Made by a program: the position numbers and the translations under genes | In this document: one piece after another, positions 1 through 9,907 of the stretch | How the letters are laid out: every line of letters starts with the position of its first letter | Position numbering within the stretch: position 1 is the stretch's first letter | The notes under the pieces: model-generated | The model's database searches: none | Seen by the model: the letters and a program-made list of their open reading frames with translations, nothing else | Told to the model about the DNA's origin: nothing | NCBI GenBank assembly: GCA_052380005.1 | Contig: JBQTCJ010000015.1 | DNA length: 64,000 bases | Direction: 5' to 3' (one strand) | DNA from: Salinarimonas sp052380005 | Lineage (GTDB): Bacteria > Pseudomonadota > Alphaproteobacteria > Rhizobiales > Beijerinckiaceae

Positions 1-642
1 AGCCGGCTCGTCTACGGCGCGCGCGTCTCCGCCGTCGTCGGCCTGGCGGTGGCGGCGCTCGCGGTCGTGATCGGGCTCGTGATCGGTCTCTTCACCGGCT
101 TCATCCGTTGGCTCGACCCGATCGTCATGCGCATCATGGACGGGCTGATGGCGATCCCGGGCATCCTGCTCGCCATCGCGCTGGTCTCGGTGTCGGGCGC
201 GAGCATCGTCACCGTCATCGCCGCGATCGTGGTGCCGGAAGTCCCGCGCGTGGTGCGCCTCGTGCGCTCGGTCGTGCTCTCCGTCCGCGAGGAGCCCTAC
301 GTCGAGGCGGCGGTGTCGGTCGGCACGCCGCTGCCGAAGCTGCTCTGGCGCCACGTGCTCCCCAATTGCGTGCCCCCGCTCATCGTGCAGGCGACCTACG
401 TCGCGGCCTCCGCCATGCTGACCGAGGCGATCCTGTCGTTCCTGGGCGCCGGCACGCCGCCGATCGTGCCCTCCTGGGGCAACATGGTCGCGGAGGGTCG
501 CCTCCTCTTCCAGATCGCGCCGATGAACCTGCTCTATCCCGGCATCGCGCTCGCGATCACCATCCTCGCGGTGAACATCCTGGGCGACGCTTTGCGCGAC
601 CGGCTCGACCCGAAGCTCGCCAAGCGCGTCGGCCAACGGTGA
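1..642 (+). CDS. ABC transporter permease, DppC/OppC type (5' end outside window)
   Basis: This is an inner-membrane permease subunit of a peptide/nickel-class ABC importer; the frame is already open at base 1, so the N-terminus lies outside the window. The visible 213 residues start inside the first conserved segment (SRLVYGARVS, typical of DppC) and contain about four hydrophobic helices. The EAA loop that contacts the ATPase reads EAAVSVG...RHVLPN (about residues 102-122 of the visible part). Substrate cannot be told from the permease. The stop codon overlaps the AGGAGG ribosome-binding site of the next gene, a double ATPase of the same family, so the two are co-transcribed. Confidence 0.93.
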   Translation, partial: SRLVYGARVSAVVGLAVAALAVVIGLVIGLFTGFIRWLDPIVMRIMDGLMAIPGILLAIALVSVSGASIVTVIAAIVVPEVPRVVRLVRSVVLSVREEPYVEAAVSVGTPLPKLLWRHVLPNCVPPLIVQATYVAASAMLTEAILSFLGAGTPPIVPSWGNMVAEGRLLFQIAPMNLLYPGIALAITILAVNILGDALRDRLDPKLAKRVGQR

Positions 643-652
643 GGAGGACCCG

Positions 653-2305
653 ATGACCACGCATCAGGGCATGCACGAGGGCTCGGGCCCGGTCCTCTCC
701 ATCCGCGACCTCGCGGTCGCGCTCCCCGCCGGCGCCGATCGGCGCTACGCCGTCGAAGGCGTGAGCTTCGACGTCGGCCCCGGCGAGATCGTCTGCGTGG
801 TGGGCGAATCCGGCTCCGGCAAGTCCGTCACCGCCTTCTCGGTCATGGGCCTCCTCGCCAAGGGCGAGCTCCACGCAGAGCGCGGCGAGATCCTGCTCGA
901 GGGCGAGGACGTGCTGAAGGCGACGCCCGAGCGGCTGCGTGACCTGCGCGGCACCCGCATGGCGATGATCTTCCAGGAGCCCGCCACCGCGCTCAACCCG
1001 GTGATGACCATCGGCGACCAGATCGACGAGGTGCTCCAGATCCACACGTCCCTCTCCCCGGCCGAGCGGCGGGAGAAGGTGATCGCGATCATGGAGGCGA
1101 TGCACCTGCCCGATCCGCAGGCGCTCTACGACCGCTACCCGCACCAGCTCTCCGGCGGCCAGCGCCAGCGCGTGATGATCGCCGCCGCGATGGTGCTCGA
1201 TCCCGTCATCCTCATCGCCGACGAGCCGACGACCGCGCTCGACGTGACGACCCAGGCGCAGATCCTCCAGCTGATCAAGGAGATGCAGGAGCGCCGCCGC
1301 ACGGGCGTCTTGTTCATCACGCACGATTTCGGCGTCGTCGCCGAGATCGCCGACAAGGTCGTGGTGATGCGCCACGGCGAGATCGTGGAGCAGGGGCCGG
1401 CGGCCGAGATATTCGCGAACCCGAAGGTCGACTACACGCGCATGCTGATCTCGTCCGTGCCGAGCCTCGAGCCGCCGACGCGCACGGCGGCCTCGGGCAG
1501 CATCGCGGTCGAGACGCGCAAGCTCGCGAAGGGCTACGGCGGCAAGAGCTGGTTCGGCCGCGCCACGCAGCCGGCTTTCCTCGCGGCGAAGGACGTCGAC
1601 CTCGTCGTGCGCCGTGGCGAGACGCTGGGCGTCGTCGGCGAGAGCGGCTCCGGCAAGTCCACGGTCGCGCGCTGCATCGTGCGCCTCGTCGATCCGACGA
1701 GCGGGGCGATCGAGATCGCCGGCGTGGACATCGCCGGCCTCTCCACGCGCGCGCTCACGCCCTACCGCCGGCGCGTGCAGATGGTCTTCCAGGACCCCTA
1801 CCGCTCGCTCAACCCCCGCCGCACGGTCGGCGCGTCGGTCATGGAGGGGCCTATGAACTTCGGACTGCCCCGCGATGAGGCGCTCGCCCGTGCGCGTCGG
1901 CTGATGAGCCTCGTCGGCCTCTCGCCGGACGCGCTCGACCGCTACCCGCACCAGTTCTCGGGCGGGCAGCGCCAGCGCATCGCCATCGCCCGCGCGCTCG
2001 CCATGGAGCCCGACGTGCTGATCGCCGACGAGGCGGTCTCGGCGCTCGACGTCTCGGTGCAGAAGCAGGTGCTCGAATTGCTCGACCAGGTGAAGCGCGA
2101 GTTCGACCTCGCGCTCCTGTTCATCACCCACGACCTGCGCGTCGCCGCCCAGATCTGCGACCGCATCGCGGTGATGCGCCGGGGCGAGGTGGTGGAGGAA
2201 GGCCCGACGCGGGAGCTGTTCCTGAACCCGCGGCACGAATACACGCGCACGCTGCTCGCCGCCGCGCCGGGGCGGCATCTGGGCCCGGCGGTCGCGGCGG
2301 AATAG
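653..2305 (+). CDS. ABC transporter ATP-binding protein, DppD-DppF fusion
   Basis: This 550-residue protein carries two complete oligopeptide-type ABC ATPase domains in one chain and would energise the permease just upstream. Domain 1 has Walker A GESGSGKS at residues 51-58, signature LSGGQRQ and Walker B ILIADEPTTALD. Domain 2 has the same Walker A near residues 329-336, signature FSGGQRQ and ILIADEAVSALD. Each is followed by the C-terminal oligopeptide/dipeptide tail motif. The start is fixed by AGGAGG five bases before ATG. Fused DppDF proteins (YejF/GsiA-like) are common in alphaproteobacteria. The gene ends 10 bp from a convergent gene. Confidence 0.95.
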   Translation: MTTHQGMHEGSGPVLSIRDLAVALPAGADRRYAVEGVSFDVGPGEIVCVVGESGSGKSVTAFSVMGLLAKGELHAERGEILLEGEDVLKATPERLRDLRGTRMAMIFQEPATALNPVMTIGDQIDEVLQIHTSLSPAERREKVIAIMEAMHLPDPQALYDRYPHQLSGGQRQRVMIAAAMVLDPVILIADEPTTALDVTTQAQILQLIKEMQERRRTGVLFITHDFGVVAEIADKVVVMRHGEIVEQGPAAEIFANPKVDYTRMLISSVPSLEPPTRTAASGSIAVETRKLAKGYGGKSWFGRATQPAFLAAKDVDLVVRRGETLGVVGESGSGKSTVARCIVRLVDPTSGAIEIAGVDIAGLSTRALTPYRRRVQMVFQDPYRSLNPRRTVGASVMEGPMNFGLPRDEALARARRLMSLVGLSPDALDRYPHQFSGGQRQRIAIARALAMEPDVLIADEAVSALDVSVQKQVLELLDQVKREFDLALLFITHDLRVAAQICDRIAVMRRGEVVEEGPTRELFLNPRHEYTRTLLAAAPGRHLGPAVAAE

Positions 2306-2315
2306 GCGCGCGCCC

Positions 2316-3827
2316 TCAGCCGGGCGTGCCGGGCGCGTACCCGAACGGGAACACCGGCTGCGCCGCCGTCTCGATCCACAGGCTCTTCGCCTGCGTGTAT
2401 TCCGCCATCACCTCGGCTCCCGACGAGCGGCCGAAGCCGGAGCCGCGCATGCCGCCGAAGGGAACCTGTACCGAAAGCGTCCGGTAGCCGTTGACCCAGG
2501 CCGAACCCGCCCGCAGGCGGCGGGCCACCCGCAGGGCCTTGGCGCCGTCCCGGGACCAGACGGCGCCGGCGAGGTCGAACTCGGTCGCGTTGGCGAGCGC
2601 GACCGCCTCCTCCTCGCCCTCGAAGGGGATCACGGCGAGGACCGGGCCGAAGATCTCCTCGCGCGCGATGGCCATCTCCGGCGCGACGTCGGCGAAGATC
2701 GTGGGGGCGACGAAGTAGCCGGGGCCCTCGCCGAGCGCCGCCGGTCGCCGTCCGCCCAGGACGAGGCGCGCGCCGGCGTCCCGCGCTGCGGCGATGGCGG
2801 CGAGCACGCTCGCGTGCTGGCGCGCGTTCTGCAGCGGCCCGATCTCGGTCGCGGGATCGAGCGGATCGCCGACGCGCAGCTTCGCGGCGCCCTCCGCGAG
2901 CCAGCTCAGCACCCGCTCGTAGACGGGCCGCTCGACCAGGAGCCGCGAGCCGGCGGTGCAGCTCTGCCCCGCGGCCGCGAAGATCGCACCCTGCGCGCAG
3001 GTGGCGGCGCCGGCGAGATCGGCGTCGGCGAAGACCACCATGGCCGACTTGCCGCCGAGCTCCAGCAGCGACGGCCGCCCGGCGGCGGCGGCGAGCGCCG
3101 CGACCCTGCGCCCGCTCGATACCGAGCCGACGAAGACCGCCTTGCCGCAGCGCGGATCCGAGACGAGCGCGGCGCCCGCCGTGTGCCCGAAGCCGGCGAC
3201 GACGCCGACCGCGCCCGCTGGCACACCCGCCTCGATCAGGAGGCGCCCCAGCATCAGCGAGGTGACGGGCGTCCATTCCGAGGGCTTGAGGATCGCGGCG
3301 TTGCCGGCGGCGAGCGCCGGCGCGAGCTGCCAGCCGGCGGTGAAGAGCGGGGCGTTCCAGGGCGTGATCTGCACGATCGTGCCGAGCGGCTCGGGCGTGA
3401 CGAGGGTCAGGTGCCCCGAGGCGACGGGGACGACACGGCCCTCGATCTTGTCCGCGAAGCCCGCATAGTACCGGAACATCTCCGCCACGCGCCCGGCCTC
3501 CGCCCGCGCGTCGCGGATCGGCTTGCCGGCGACGAGCGCCTCGACCTCGGCGAGCGCGCCGGCGTCGCGCGCGACGAGGTCGGCTGCCCGCATCAGGATC
3601 TCGCCGCGCTTCGAGGCCGCGAGCGCGCGCCACGCGCCGCCGCCACGCTCCGCGACGGCGTGCGCGCGGTCCGCGACGTCCGCGCCGGCGTCCGCGTAGG
3701 TCGCGAGCGGCTCCTCGGTGGCGGGACACACGAGCCCGATCGGCGCGCCCGCGCCCGGCACGATCTCCCCGTCGATCAGGCTGCCGATCGGCCCGGCCCA
3801 GTGCTTCGCCAGGATGTCCGCGCGCAT
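2316..3827 (-). CDS. NAD(P)-dependent aldehyde dehydrogenase
   Basis: This 503-residue member of the ALDH superfamily oxidises an aldehyde to the acid; the substrate is unknown. It shows the nucleotide-binding segment ITPWNAPLF, the motif LELGGKS with general-base Glu256, catalytic Cys290 in AAGQSCTAG, and the C-terminal EEIFGPVL and GSGFGRSSG motifs. The length is normal for the family. The ATG shares a base with the stop of the upstream dehydrogenase gene (TGATG), so the two are translationally coupled. The pairing with a 3-hydroxyisobutyrate-type dehydrogenase suggests stepwise oxidation of one small hydroxy-acid or aldehyde substrate; that is inference. Confidence 0.95.
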   Translation of the reverse strand: MRADILAKHWAGPIGSLIDGEIVPGAGAPIGLVCPATEEPLATYADAGADVADRAHAVAERGGGAWRALAASKRGEILMRAADLVARDAGALAEVEALVAGKPIRDARAEAGRVAEMFRYYAGFADKIEGRVVPVASGHLTLVTPEPLGTIVQITPWNAPLFTAGWQLAPALAAGNAAILKPSEWTPVTSLMLGRLLIEAGVPAGAVGVVAGFGHTAGAALVSDPRCGKAVFVGSVSSGRRVAALAAAAGRPSLLELGGKSAMVVFADADLAGAATCAQGAIFAAAGQSCTAGSRLLVERPVYERVLSWLAEGAAKLRVGDPLDPATEIGPLQNARQHASVLAAIAAARDAGARLVLGGRRPAALGEGPGYFVAPTIFADVAPEMAIAREEIFGPVLAVIPFEGEEEAVALANATEFDLAGAVWSRDGAKALRVARRLRAGSAWVNGYRTLSVQVPFGGMRGSGFGRSSGAEVMAEYTQAKSLWIETAAQPVFPFGYAPGTPG

Positions 3828-4675
3828 CACGCCTCTCCCCGTCCGAGATCGACCAGCCGGTTGAAGTCCGCCGCCGCGCCGGTGCGTGCCTCGCCGGCCG
3901 CGACCGTCTGGGCGACGGCCTGCGAGAGCGGCCCGAGCGCCCCGACCGCCTCGCCCAGCGCGCGGGCGAGGCGCACGTCCTTCGCCATCAGCCCCATGGT
4001 GAAGCCGCTGTCGTAGGTGCCGGAGAGCACCCAGGTCGGCAGGTTCGTCTCGATGGCCGCCGAGCGTCCCGAGCCGGCGGCGAGCACCGCGGCGAGCGCC
4101 CGAGGGTCGATCCCGGCCGCCTCGCCGAGCGCCAGCGCCTCTCCGGCGAGCAGGAGATGCGCCGAGCAGAGCAGGTTGTTGACGAGCTTCGCCACGTTCC
4201 CCGCGCCGGGCCCGCCGCAGCGCACGACCTGCCGCGTCAGCGGCGCGAGCAGCGCCTCGGCGCGCTCGAGATCCGCGTCCGTCCCGCCGAGCATGGCCAG
4301 GAGCCGCCCCTCGGCGGCGCCCTTCGCCCCGCCCGAGACCGGCGCGTCGACGAAGGCGACGCCCCGCTCCGCGGCGCGGGCCTGGAGCGCGCGCGTCGAG
4401 AGCGGGTCGGCGGTCGACGTGTCGACGACGAGGAGGCCCGGCGCGGCCGCCGCGAGCACGCCCTCCATCACGGCCTCGACGGCGGGGCTGTCGGGGAGCG
4501 ACAGGAGGAGAGCGTCGGACCCCGCGACCAGCCCCGCGAGGTCCGCCGCCGGCGTCACCCCCGCCGCGCGCCGGTCCGGATCGCGGTCGAGCCCGGCGAC
4601 CGCGTGCCCCGCGGCGGCGAGCCGCTCCGCCATCGGCCGCCCCATCGCACCGAGCCCGATCGATCCGATCCGCAT
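3827..4675 (-). CDS. NAD(P)-dependent oxidoreductase, 3-hydroxyisobutyrate dehydrogenase family
   Basis: This 282-residue beta-hydroxyacid dehydrogenase has the Rossmann motif GLGAMG at residues 7-12, the substrate-binding segment DAPVSGGAKGA at 110-120, and the catalytic lysine Lys163 in KLVNNLL. The family reduces or oxidises small 3-hydroxyacids (3-hydroxyisobutyrate, tartronate semialdehyde, glyoxylate and others), and the sequence alone does not choose between them. It is first in a two-gene operon with the downstream aldehyde dehydrogenase. No sugar or amino-acid pathway gene adjoins it on the other side. Confidence 0.93.
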   Translation of the reverse strand: MRIGSIGLGAMGRPMAERLAAAGHAVAGLDRDPDRRAAGVTPAADLAGLVAGSDALLLSLPDSPAVEAVMEGVLAAAAPGLLVVDTSTADPLSTRALQARAAERGVAFVDAPVSGGAKGAAEGRLLAMLGGTDADLERAEALLAPLTRQVVRCGGPGAGNVAKLVNNLLCSAHLLLAGEALALGEAAGIDPRALAAVLAAGSGRSAAIETNLPTWVLSGTYDSGFTMGLMAKDVRLARALGEAVGALGPLSQAVAQTVAAGEARTGAAADFNRLVDLGRGEA

Positions 4676-4795
4676 GCCGTCCTCCCTCGCGCCGCGCCAC
4701 GCGGGAGCGAGCGTAGCAGAGAGCGTGCCGCTGGCGGCGCGATCGCATGCGCTGTCCGGATCGGGAGCGGTGCACGAGGGGAGGGAAAGACCCGC

Positions 4796-6346
4796 CTACC
4801 GATCCACCGGCAGCCCGCTCGGCACGCGCTCGGGGATGCCCAGCCGGCCGGCTATCGCGGCCTCGTCGGTGAGGCTGTCGAGGAAGGCGAGGAGGGCGGC
4901 GAGCTCGTCGTCGTCCAACGCCCGCCCGGGACGGGCCGCGGCGGCGGCGGCGGCGATCGCGGCGGTCTCCGTGAGGTCCTCCAGCGCGGCGAAGTCCGGC
5001 TTCGCCGGCCCGAACGCGGGGAGCGTGGCGTCGGGCGCGTAGGTCGCGAGACCGGCCGCCGGGTCGGCGTGGAAGCGCAGGAAGCCGGCGAGATCCGAAT
5101 GCCCGCCCGCATGCCCCCACGGCCCGGTGCGCGCGACGTTGCGCAGGGAGGGCGTGCGGAAGGCGTAGGCGTCGGCGGGGTCGTTCGTCACGCGCATGCG
5201 GCCGACGTCGCGGGCATGGCTCTCGAAGCGCTCGGCCTTGCCGGGGCCGAGCTGCGGCGCGCCCATGGCGTGGAAGCCGTGGTCGGTCTGGAACGGCCCG
5301 GCATGGCAGGCGGCACAGCCGGCCTCGCCGTAGAACAGCGCCATGCCGGCCTGCGCCGGCGCGGGAAGCGTCGCCTCGCCGCGCAGGTGCGCGTCGAAGG
5401 GCGAGGCGTCCGAGCGCCATTCGATCTCGATGAAAGCGCCGATGGCGTTCGAGATATCGGTGAAGGCGATGGCGCGCCCCGCGGCGATCTTCGGATAGGC
5501 GGCTTCGAACAGGGTCCGGTATTCCGGGATCGCCGCGACCCGCTCGGAGATCAGGTCCCAGGCCCCGCCCTCGCCGGTGATCAGGCCCTGGCGCACCGCG
5601 CGCGAAATCTCGTTCTCGGAATAATGCCCGGCCATCTCGTCCGGGGAGAGCACGGGGAACATGGTCTGCGCCGACAGCAGCGTGTCGAACCCCGCCACCA
5701 TCTCGTCCTCGAGCGGCGTGCGCAGGCCGGAGGGACGGGAGGGGTCCTCCTCGATGCGCCCGTCGTGGAACATGACGGTGAACTCTCGCGCGCCGAGGTT
5801 GAACAAGGCCGGGGCGTTTCTCGGGATGCGCTGCTCGGGCGGGTTCTCCGGGTCGACGGCCCGTTCCGGCCCGAGCCCGAGACCGCCTTCGCCCATGCCC
5901 AGCGAGAGCCCGTCCGAGGTCGCGAATTTCGGGTGATGGCAGGTGCCGCAGGAGATGTTGCGGTTGCCCGAGAGGATCGGGTCCCAGAAGAGCAGCCGGC
6001 CGAGCTCGGCCTCCCCGCGGTCGACGGGGCGGTAGTCGGCGTCGGTGGGGGCCGAGGGAAGCTCGATCGGGAGGTCGAGGGCGGCCGCCGGGGTGGCGAG
6101 GAGAAGGGCGAGGGCGGCGATGCTCCCTCCTTCCCTGTAGGGGAAGGTGGACCGACTCGAAGCGGCGGGACGGATGGGGCACGCCGCAGGCGTGTTCCGC
6201 GCAGCGGAAATCGGACGTTCCTGCGGCGTCGAGCCCTTCACCGCGTCGGCTTCGCCGAACGCGCCTTCGGCGCGCCCCATCCGTCTCGGCTTCGCCGAGC
6301 CACCTTTCCCTACGGGGAAGGAGAGCGCATCACGGCTTTCGTCCAT
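4796..6346 (-). CDS. di-haem cytochrome c peroxidase / MauG-like protein with repeat-derived N-terminus
   Basis: This predicted periplasmic c-type cytochrome carries two CxxCH haem sites, CGTCH at residues 133-137 and CAACH at 344-348, separated as in bacterial di-haem peroxidases and MauG. Family members reduce peroxide or carry out oxidative protein modification. The start is supported by a perfect AGGAGG (complement of 6355-6360) eight bases before ATG and overlapping the xylA stop, so the gene continues the xyl operon. Residues about 8-74 are encoded by a 197-bp palindromic repeat (6127-6323), directly followed by a hydrophobic run IAALALLLATPAAA that looks like the core and cleavage site of a signal peptide. 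The repeat has therefore split the n-region from the rest. Export may be affected. Confidence 0.85.
   Translation of the reverse strand: MDESRDALSFPVGKGGSAKPRRMGRAEGAFGEADAVKGSTPQERPISAARNTPAACPIRPAASSRSTFPYREGGSIAALALLLATPAAALDLPIELPSAPTDADYRPVDRGEAELGRLLFWDPILSGNRNISCGTCHHPKFATSDGLSLGMGEGGLGLGPERAVDPENPPEQRIPRNAPALFNLGAREFTVMFHDGRIEEDPSRPSGLRTPLEDEMVAGFDTLLSAQTMFPVLSPDEMAGHYSENEISRAVRQGLITGEGGAWDLISERVAAIPEYRTLFEAAYPKIAAGRAIAFTDISNAIGAFIEIEWRSDASPFDAHLRGEATLPAPAQAGMALFYGEAGCAACHAGPFQTDHGFHAMGAPQLGPGKAERFESHARDVGRMRVTNDPADAYAFRTPSLRNVARTGPWGHAGGHSDLAGFLRFHADPAAGLATYAPDATLPAFGPAKPDFAALEDLTETAAIAAAAAAARPGRALDDDELAALLAFLDSLTDEAAIAGRLGIPERVPSGLPVDR
6127..6323. repeat. palindromic repeat element, family 1, copy in the MauG-like gene
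   Basis: The 24-base ends 6127-6150 and 6300-6323 are inverted copies matching at 22 positions, and each end itself folds as a CCTTCCC/GGGGAAGG-type hairpin. A second perfect 12-base inverted pair lies inside (6169-6180 with 6274-6285). The unit carries no transposase. In gene-sense orientation its internal sequence matches the element at 13901-14068 (shared stretches such as GAAGCCG, AGACGGA, GCGCCGA). It is open in the frame of the gene it interrupts. Confidence 0.85.
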
Positions 6347-6359
6347 CCCCGTACCCTCC

Positions 6360-7661
6360 TCACACGAAGCGGTTCACCCAGTTCTCCAGCCGCTCCTGGC
6401 GGCCCGAGCGCGGCTGCGGGTCGAGGCCCTGCGCCTCCACCCGCGCGGCGATCGACGCGAGGTCGGAGGACAGCATCGCCTTCGCGTCGGGCGCGTCCCA
6501 GCCGGCGTAGCGCTCGGCGCGCAGGCGCTCGAGCCCGCCGTCCTCGAGCATCGCAGCGGCGGCGATCAGCCCCCGCGCGCAGACGTCCATGCCGCCGACA
6601 TGGGCCGCGACGAGGTCGACGGGGTCGAGCGACTGGCGGCGCAGCTTGGCGTCGAAGTTCGTGCCGCCCGTGGTGAAGCCCCCGGCGCGCAGGATCTCGT
6701 AGTAGGCGAGCGCCACCTCGGATGCGTTGTTCGGGAACTGGTCCGTGTCCCAGCCCGACTGGTAGTCGTTCCGGTTCATGTCGATCGAGCCGAAGATGCC
6801 GAGGCTCGCCGCGACTGCGATCTCGTGCTCGAAGGAATGGCCGGCGAGGATGGCATGGCCCTGCTCGATGTTGACCTTCACCTCGTTCTCGAGCCCGAAG
6901 CGCTTCAGGAAGCCGTAGACGGTCGCGACGTCGTAGTCGTACTGGTGCTTCGTCGGCTCCTGGGGCTTGGGCTCGATCAGGATTGTACCGGGAAAGCCGA
7001 TCTCGTGCTTGTAGTCGACGACCATCGACAGGAACCGCCCCGCCTGCTCGCTTTCGCGGCCGAGATCGGTGTTGAGCAGCGTCTCGTAGCCCTCGCGCCC
7101 GCCCCAGAGCACGTAGTTCTGCCCGCCGAGCCGGTGGGTCGCGTCCATGCAAGACTTCACCGTCGCGGCGGCGTAGGCGAACACGTCCGGGTCGGGGTTG
7201 GTCGCCGCACCCGCCATGAAGCGGCGGTGCGAGAACAGGTTCGCCGTGCCCCAGAGGAGCTTCGTCTTGGAGCCCTCCATCTTGGCGGCGAAGTAGTCGA
7301 CGATCTCCTCGAGGTTCCGCCGGCTCTCGGCGAAGGTGGCGCCCTCGGGGCGCACGTCCGCGTCGTGGAAGCAGAAGAAGGGGACGTTCAGGATCTCGAA
7401 CAGGCGGAAGGCCACGTCGGCCTTGAGCTTCGCGGCCGCCATTCCATCGGAGAACCACGGCCGCTCGAAGGTCTGGCCGCCGAACGGGTCGCCGCCCGGC
7501 CAGGCGAAGGAGTGCCAGTAGGCCACCGCGAAGCGCAGGTGGTCCTCGAGCCGCTTGCCCATCACGACCCGATCCGGGTCGTACCAGCGGTAGGCGAGCT
7601 CGGCGTCGCTGTCGGGCCCGGCGTAGCGGATCTTGTCGATCCCGGCGAAGAAGTCGGTCAT
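6360..7661 (-). CDS. xylA: xylose isomerase
   Basis: This cytoplasmic enzyme interconverts D-xylose and D-xylulose. The 433-residue length fits class II xylose isomerases. It contains the active-site and metal-binding segments of the family, including FFCFHDADVRPEG with the catalytic His, LIEPKPQEPTKHQYD with the metal-binding Glu, NIEQGHA, and the C-terminal FDAKLRRQS. Its ATG overlaps the xylB stop (TGATG). It is followed without a terminator by the MauG-like gene. Confidence 0.97.
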   Translation of the reverse strand: MTDFFAGIDKIRYAGPDSDAELAYRWYDPDRVVMGKRLEDHLRFAVAYWHSFAWPGGDPFGGQTFERPWFSDGMAAAKLKADVAFRLFEILNVPFFCFHDADVRPEGATFAESRRNLEEIVDYFAAKMEGSKTKLLWGTANLFSHRRFMAGAATNPDPDVFAYAAATVKSCMDATHRLGGQNYVLWGGREGYETLLNTDLGRESEQAGRFLSMVVDYKHEIGFPGTILIEPKPQEPTKHQYDYDVATVYGFLKRFGLENEVKVNIEQGHAILAGHSFEHEIAVAASLGIFGSIDMNRNDYQSGWDTDQFPNNASEVALAYYEILRAGGFTTGGTNFDAKLRRQSLDPVDLVAAHVGGMDVCARGLIAAAAMLEDGGLERLRAERYAGWDAPDAKAMLSSDLASIAARVEAQGLDPQPRSGRQERLENWVNRFV

Positions 7662-9097
7662 CAGAAGCTCCCGATGGCTCGCGCGGCGGCGCGGTAGCGC
7701 GCATGCGCGTCGTCGTAGGCGGCGGTGAGATCGGCGTCCGGCGCGATGCGCCGGGCGATCGGCGGAGGGCCGGCGATCTCGGGTCCGGCCCCGGTCGCGG
7801 CCATCAGCGCGAGGCGGGCGGCGCCGAAGGCCGCGCCGAAATCGCCGGCGGCGGGGACGTCGACGGGCACGTCGAGCGCGGTGGCGATCGTCGCCAGCCA
7901 GGTCTCGGAGCGGCTGCCGCCGCCGAGCGCGATCAGGCGCTCGATGCGGGTGCCCGTCGCGGCCAGCGCGTCGCGGCAGTCCCTCAGTGCGAAGGTGACG
8001 CCGTCGAGGACGGCTCGGGTGCCGGCCTCGCCGTCGGTCTCGTGCTCGAGGCCGAGGAAGGCGCCGCGGATGCCGGCATCGTTGAGCGGCGTGCGCTCCC
8101 CGCCGAGATAGGGCAGGAACAACGTGCGCCCCGGCGCCTTCGGCGCGCCGAGCCCGGCGGTGAGGGTGGCGGCATCCGCGCCGACGAGGCGGGCGTACCA
8201 GTTGAGCGCATCCGTCGCCGCGAGGATGACGCCCATCTGGTGCCAGGCGTTCGGCAGCGCGTGGCAGAACGTGTGGACCGCGGTCTCGGGCGCCGGCGCG
8301 TAGCCTTCGGCGGCCGCGAAGAGCACGCCCGACGTGCCGAGCGAGACGAAGGCCTCGCCGGCCCGCACCACGCCCGCACCGACGCCCGACGCCGCATTGT
8401 CCCCGCCGCCGCCGGCCACGACGACGCCCTCGCCGAGCCCCCAGCGCGCGGCGAGCGCGGGACGAAGCCGTCCCGAGACCTCCGAGCCCTCGACGAGGCG
8501 GGGCATGTGGGCGCGCGACAGGCCCGTCGCCGCGAGGAGGTCGTCCGCCCAGTCGCGCGCGCCGGTGTCGAGCCAGCTCGTGCCGGCGGCGTCCGACATC
8601 TCGGCGACGTGCTCGCCGGTGAGCCAGAGGCGCAGGTAGTCCTTCGGCAGGAGCACCTTGGCGACCTTGTCGAACACGTCCGGCTCGTGCCGCGCGACCC
8701 AGGCGAGCTTGGGCGCCGTGAAGCCGGGAAAGACGATGTTGCCCGTCGTCGCCCGGAAGCGCGGGTCGGCGTCGAGGGCGGCGGCCTCCGCGTGCGAGCG
8801 CCCGTCGTTCCACAGGATGCAGGGGCGCAGCACCTCGTCGGCGGTGTCGAGCAGCGTCGCGCCGTGCATCTGGCCCGAAAGGCCGATGCCGCGCACGTCC
8901 GAGAGCCCCCGCGCGGCGAGCGCGTCCATCACGCTCTCGGCGGCGGCGAGCCAGTCGGTCGGGTTCTGCTCGGACCAGCCCTCGTGGGGGCGCGACACCG
9001 CGAGCGGCGCCGTCGCCTCGGCGAGGACGGCCTGATCCGCGCCGACGAGGACGCCCTTGAGCCCGGACGTGCCGAGATCGAGCCCGATGACCTGCAT
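7661..9097 (-). CDS. xylB: xylulokinase
   Basis: This FGGY-family kinase phosphorylates D-xylulose to xylulose 5-phosphate for the pentose phosphate pathway. The 478-residue protein begins LDLGTSGLKGVLV (phosphate 1 loop), has HEGWSEQNP early, the substrate segment GLSGQMHGATLLD, and the C-terminal nucleotide-binding GGGSRSETW. It stands between xylG (45 bp upstream) and xylA (TGATG overlap), which fixes the substrate assignment. Confidence 0.96.
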   Translation of the reverse strand: MQVIGLDLGTSGLKGVLVGADQAVLAEATAPLAVSRPHEGWSEQNPTDWLAAAESVMDALAARGLSDVRGIGLSGQMHGATLLDTADEVLRPCILWNDGRSHAEAAALDADPRFRATTGNIVFPGFTAPKLAWVARHEPDVFDKVAKVLLPKDYLRLWLTGEHVAEMSDAAGTSWLDTGARDWADDLLAATGLSRAHMPRLVEGSEVSGRLRPALAARWGLGEGVVVAGGGGDNAASGVGAGVVRAGEAFVSLGTSGVLFAAAEGYAPAPETAVHTFCHALPNAWHQMGVILAATDALNWYARLVGADAATLTAGLGAPKAPGRTLFLPYLGGERTPLNDAGIRGAFLGLEHETDGEAGTRAVLDGVTFALRDCRDALAATGTRIERLIALGGGSRSETWLATIATALDVPVDVPAAGDFGAAFGAARLALMAATGAGPEIAGPPPIARRIAPDADLTAAYDDAHARYRAAARAIGSF

Positions 9098-9142
9098 GGT
9101 TGCGCCGCCTCTCCGTGCCGCCGGTTCCCGTCGCGTCGCCGC

Positions 9143-9906
<764 letters not shown>

Positions 9907-9907
<1 letters not shown>

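Noticed and set aside
557..2278. Long antisense open frame over the ABC ATPase
   Set aside because: High GC leaves long open shadows; the product is Arg/His/Asp-rich without any family motif, and the plus frame is an evident ATPase.
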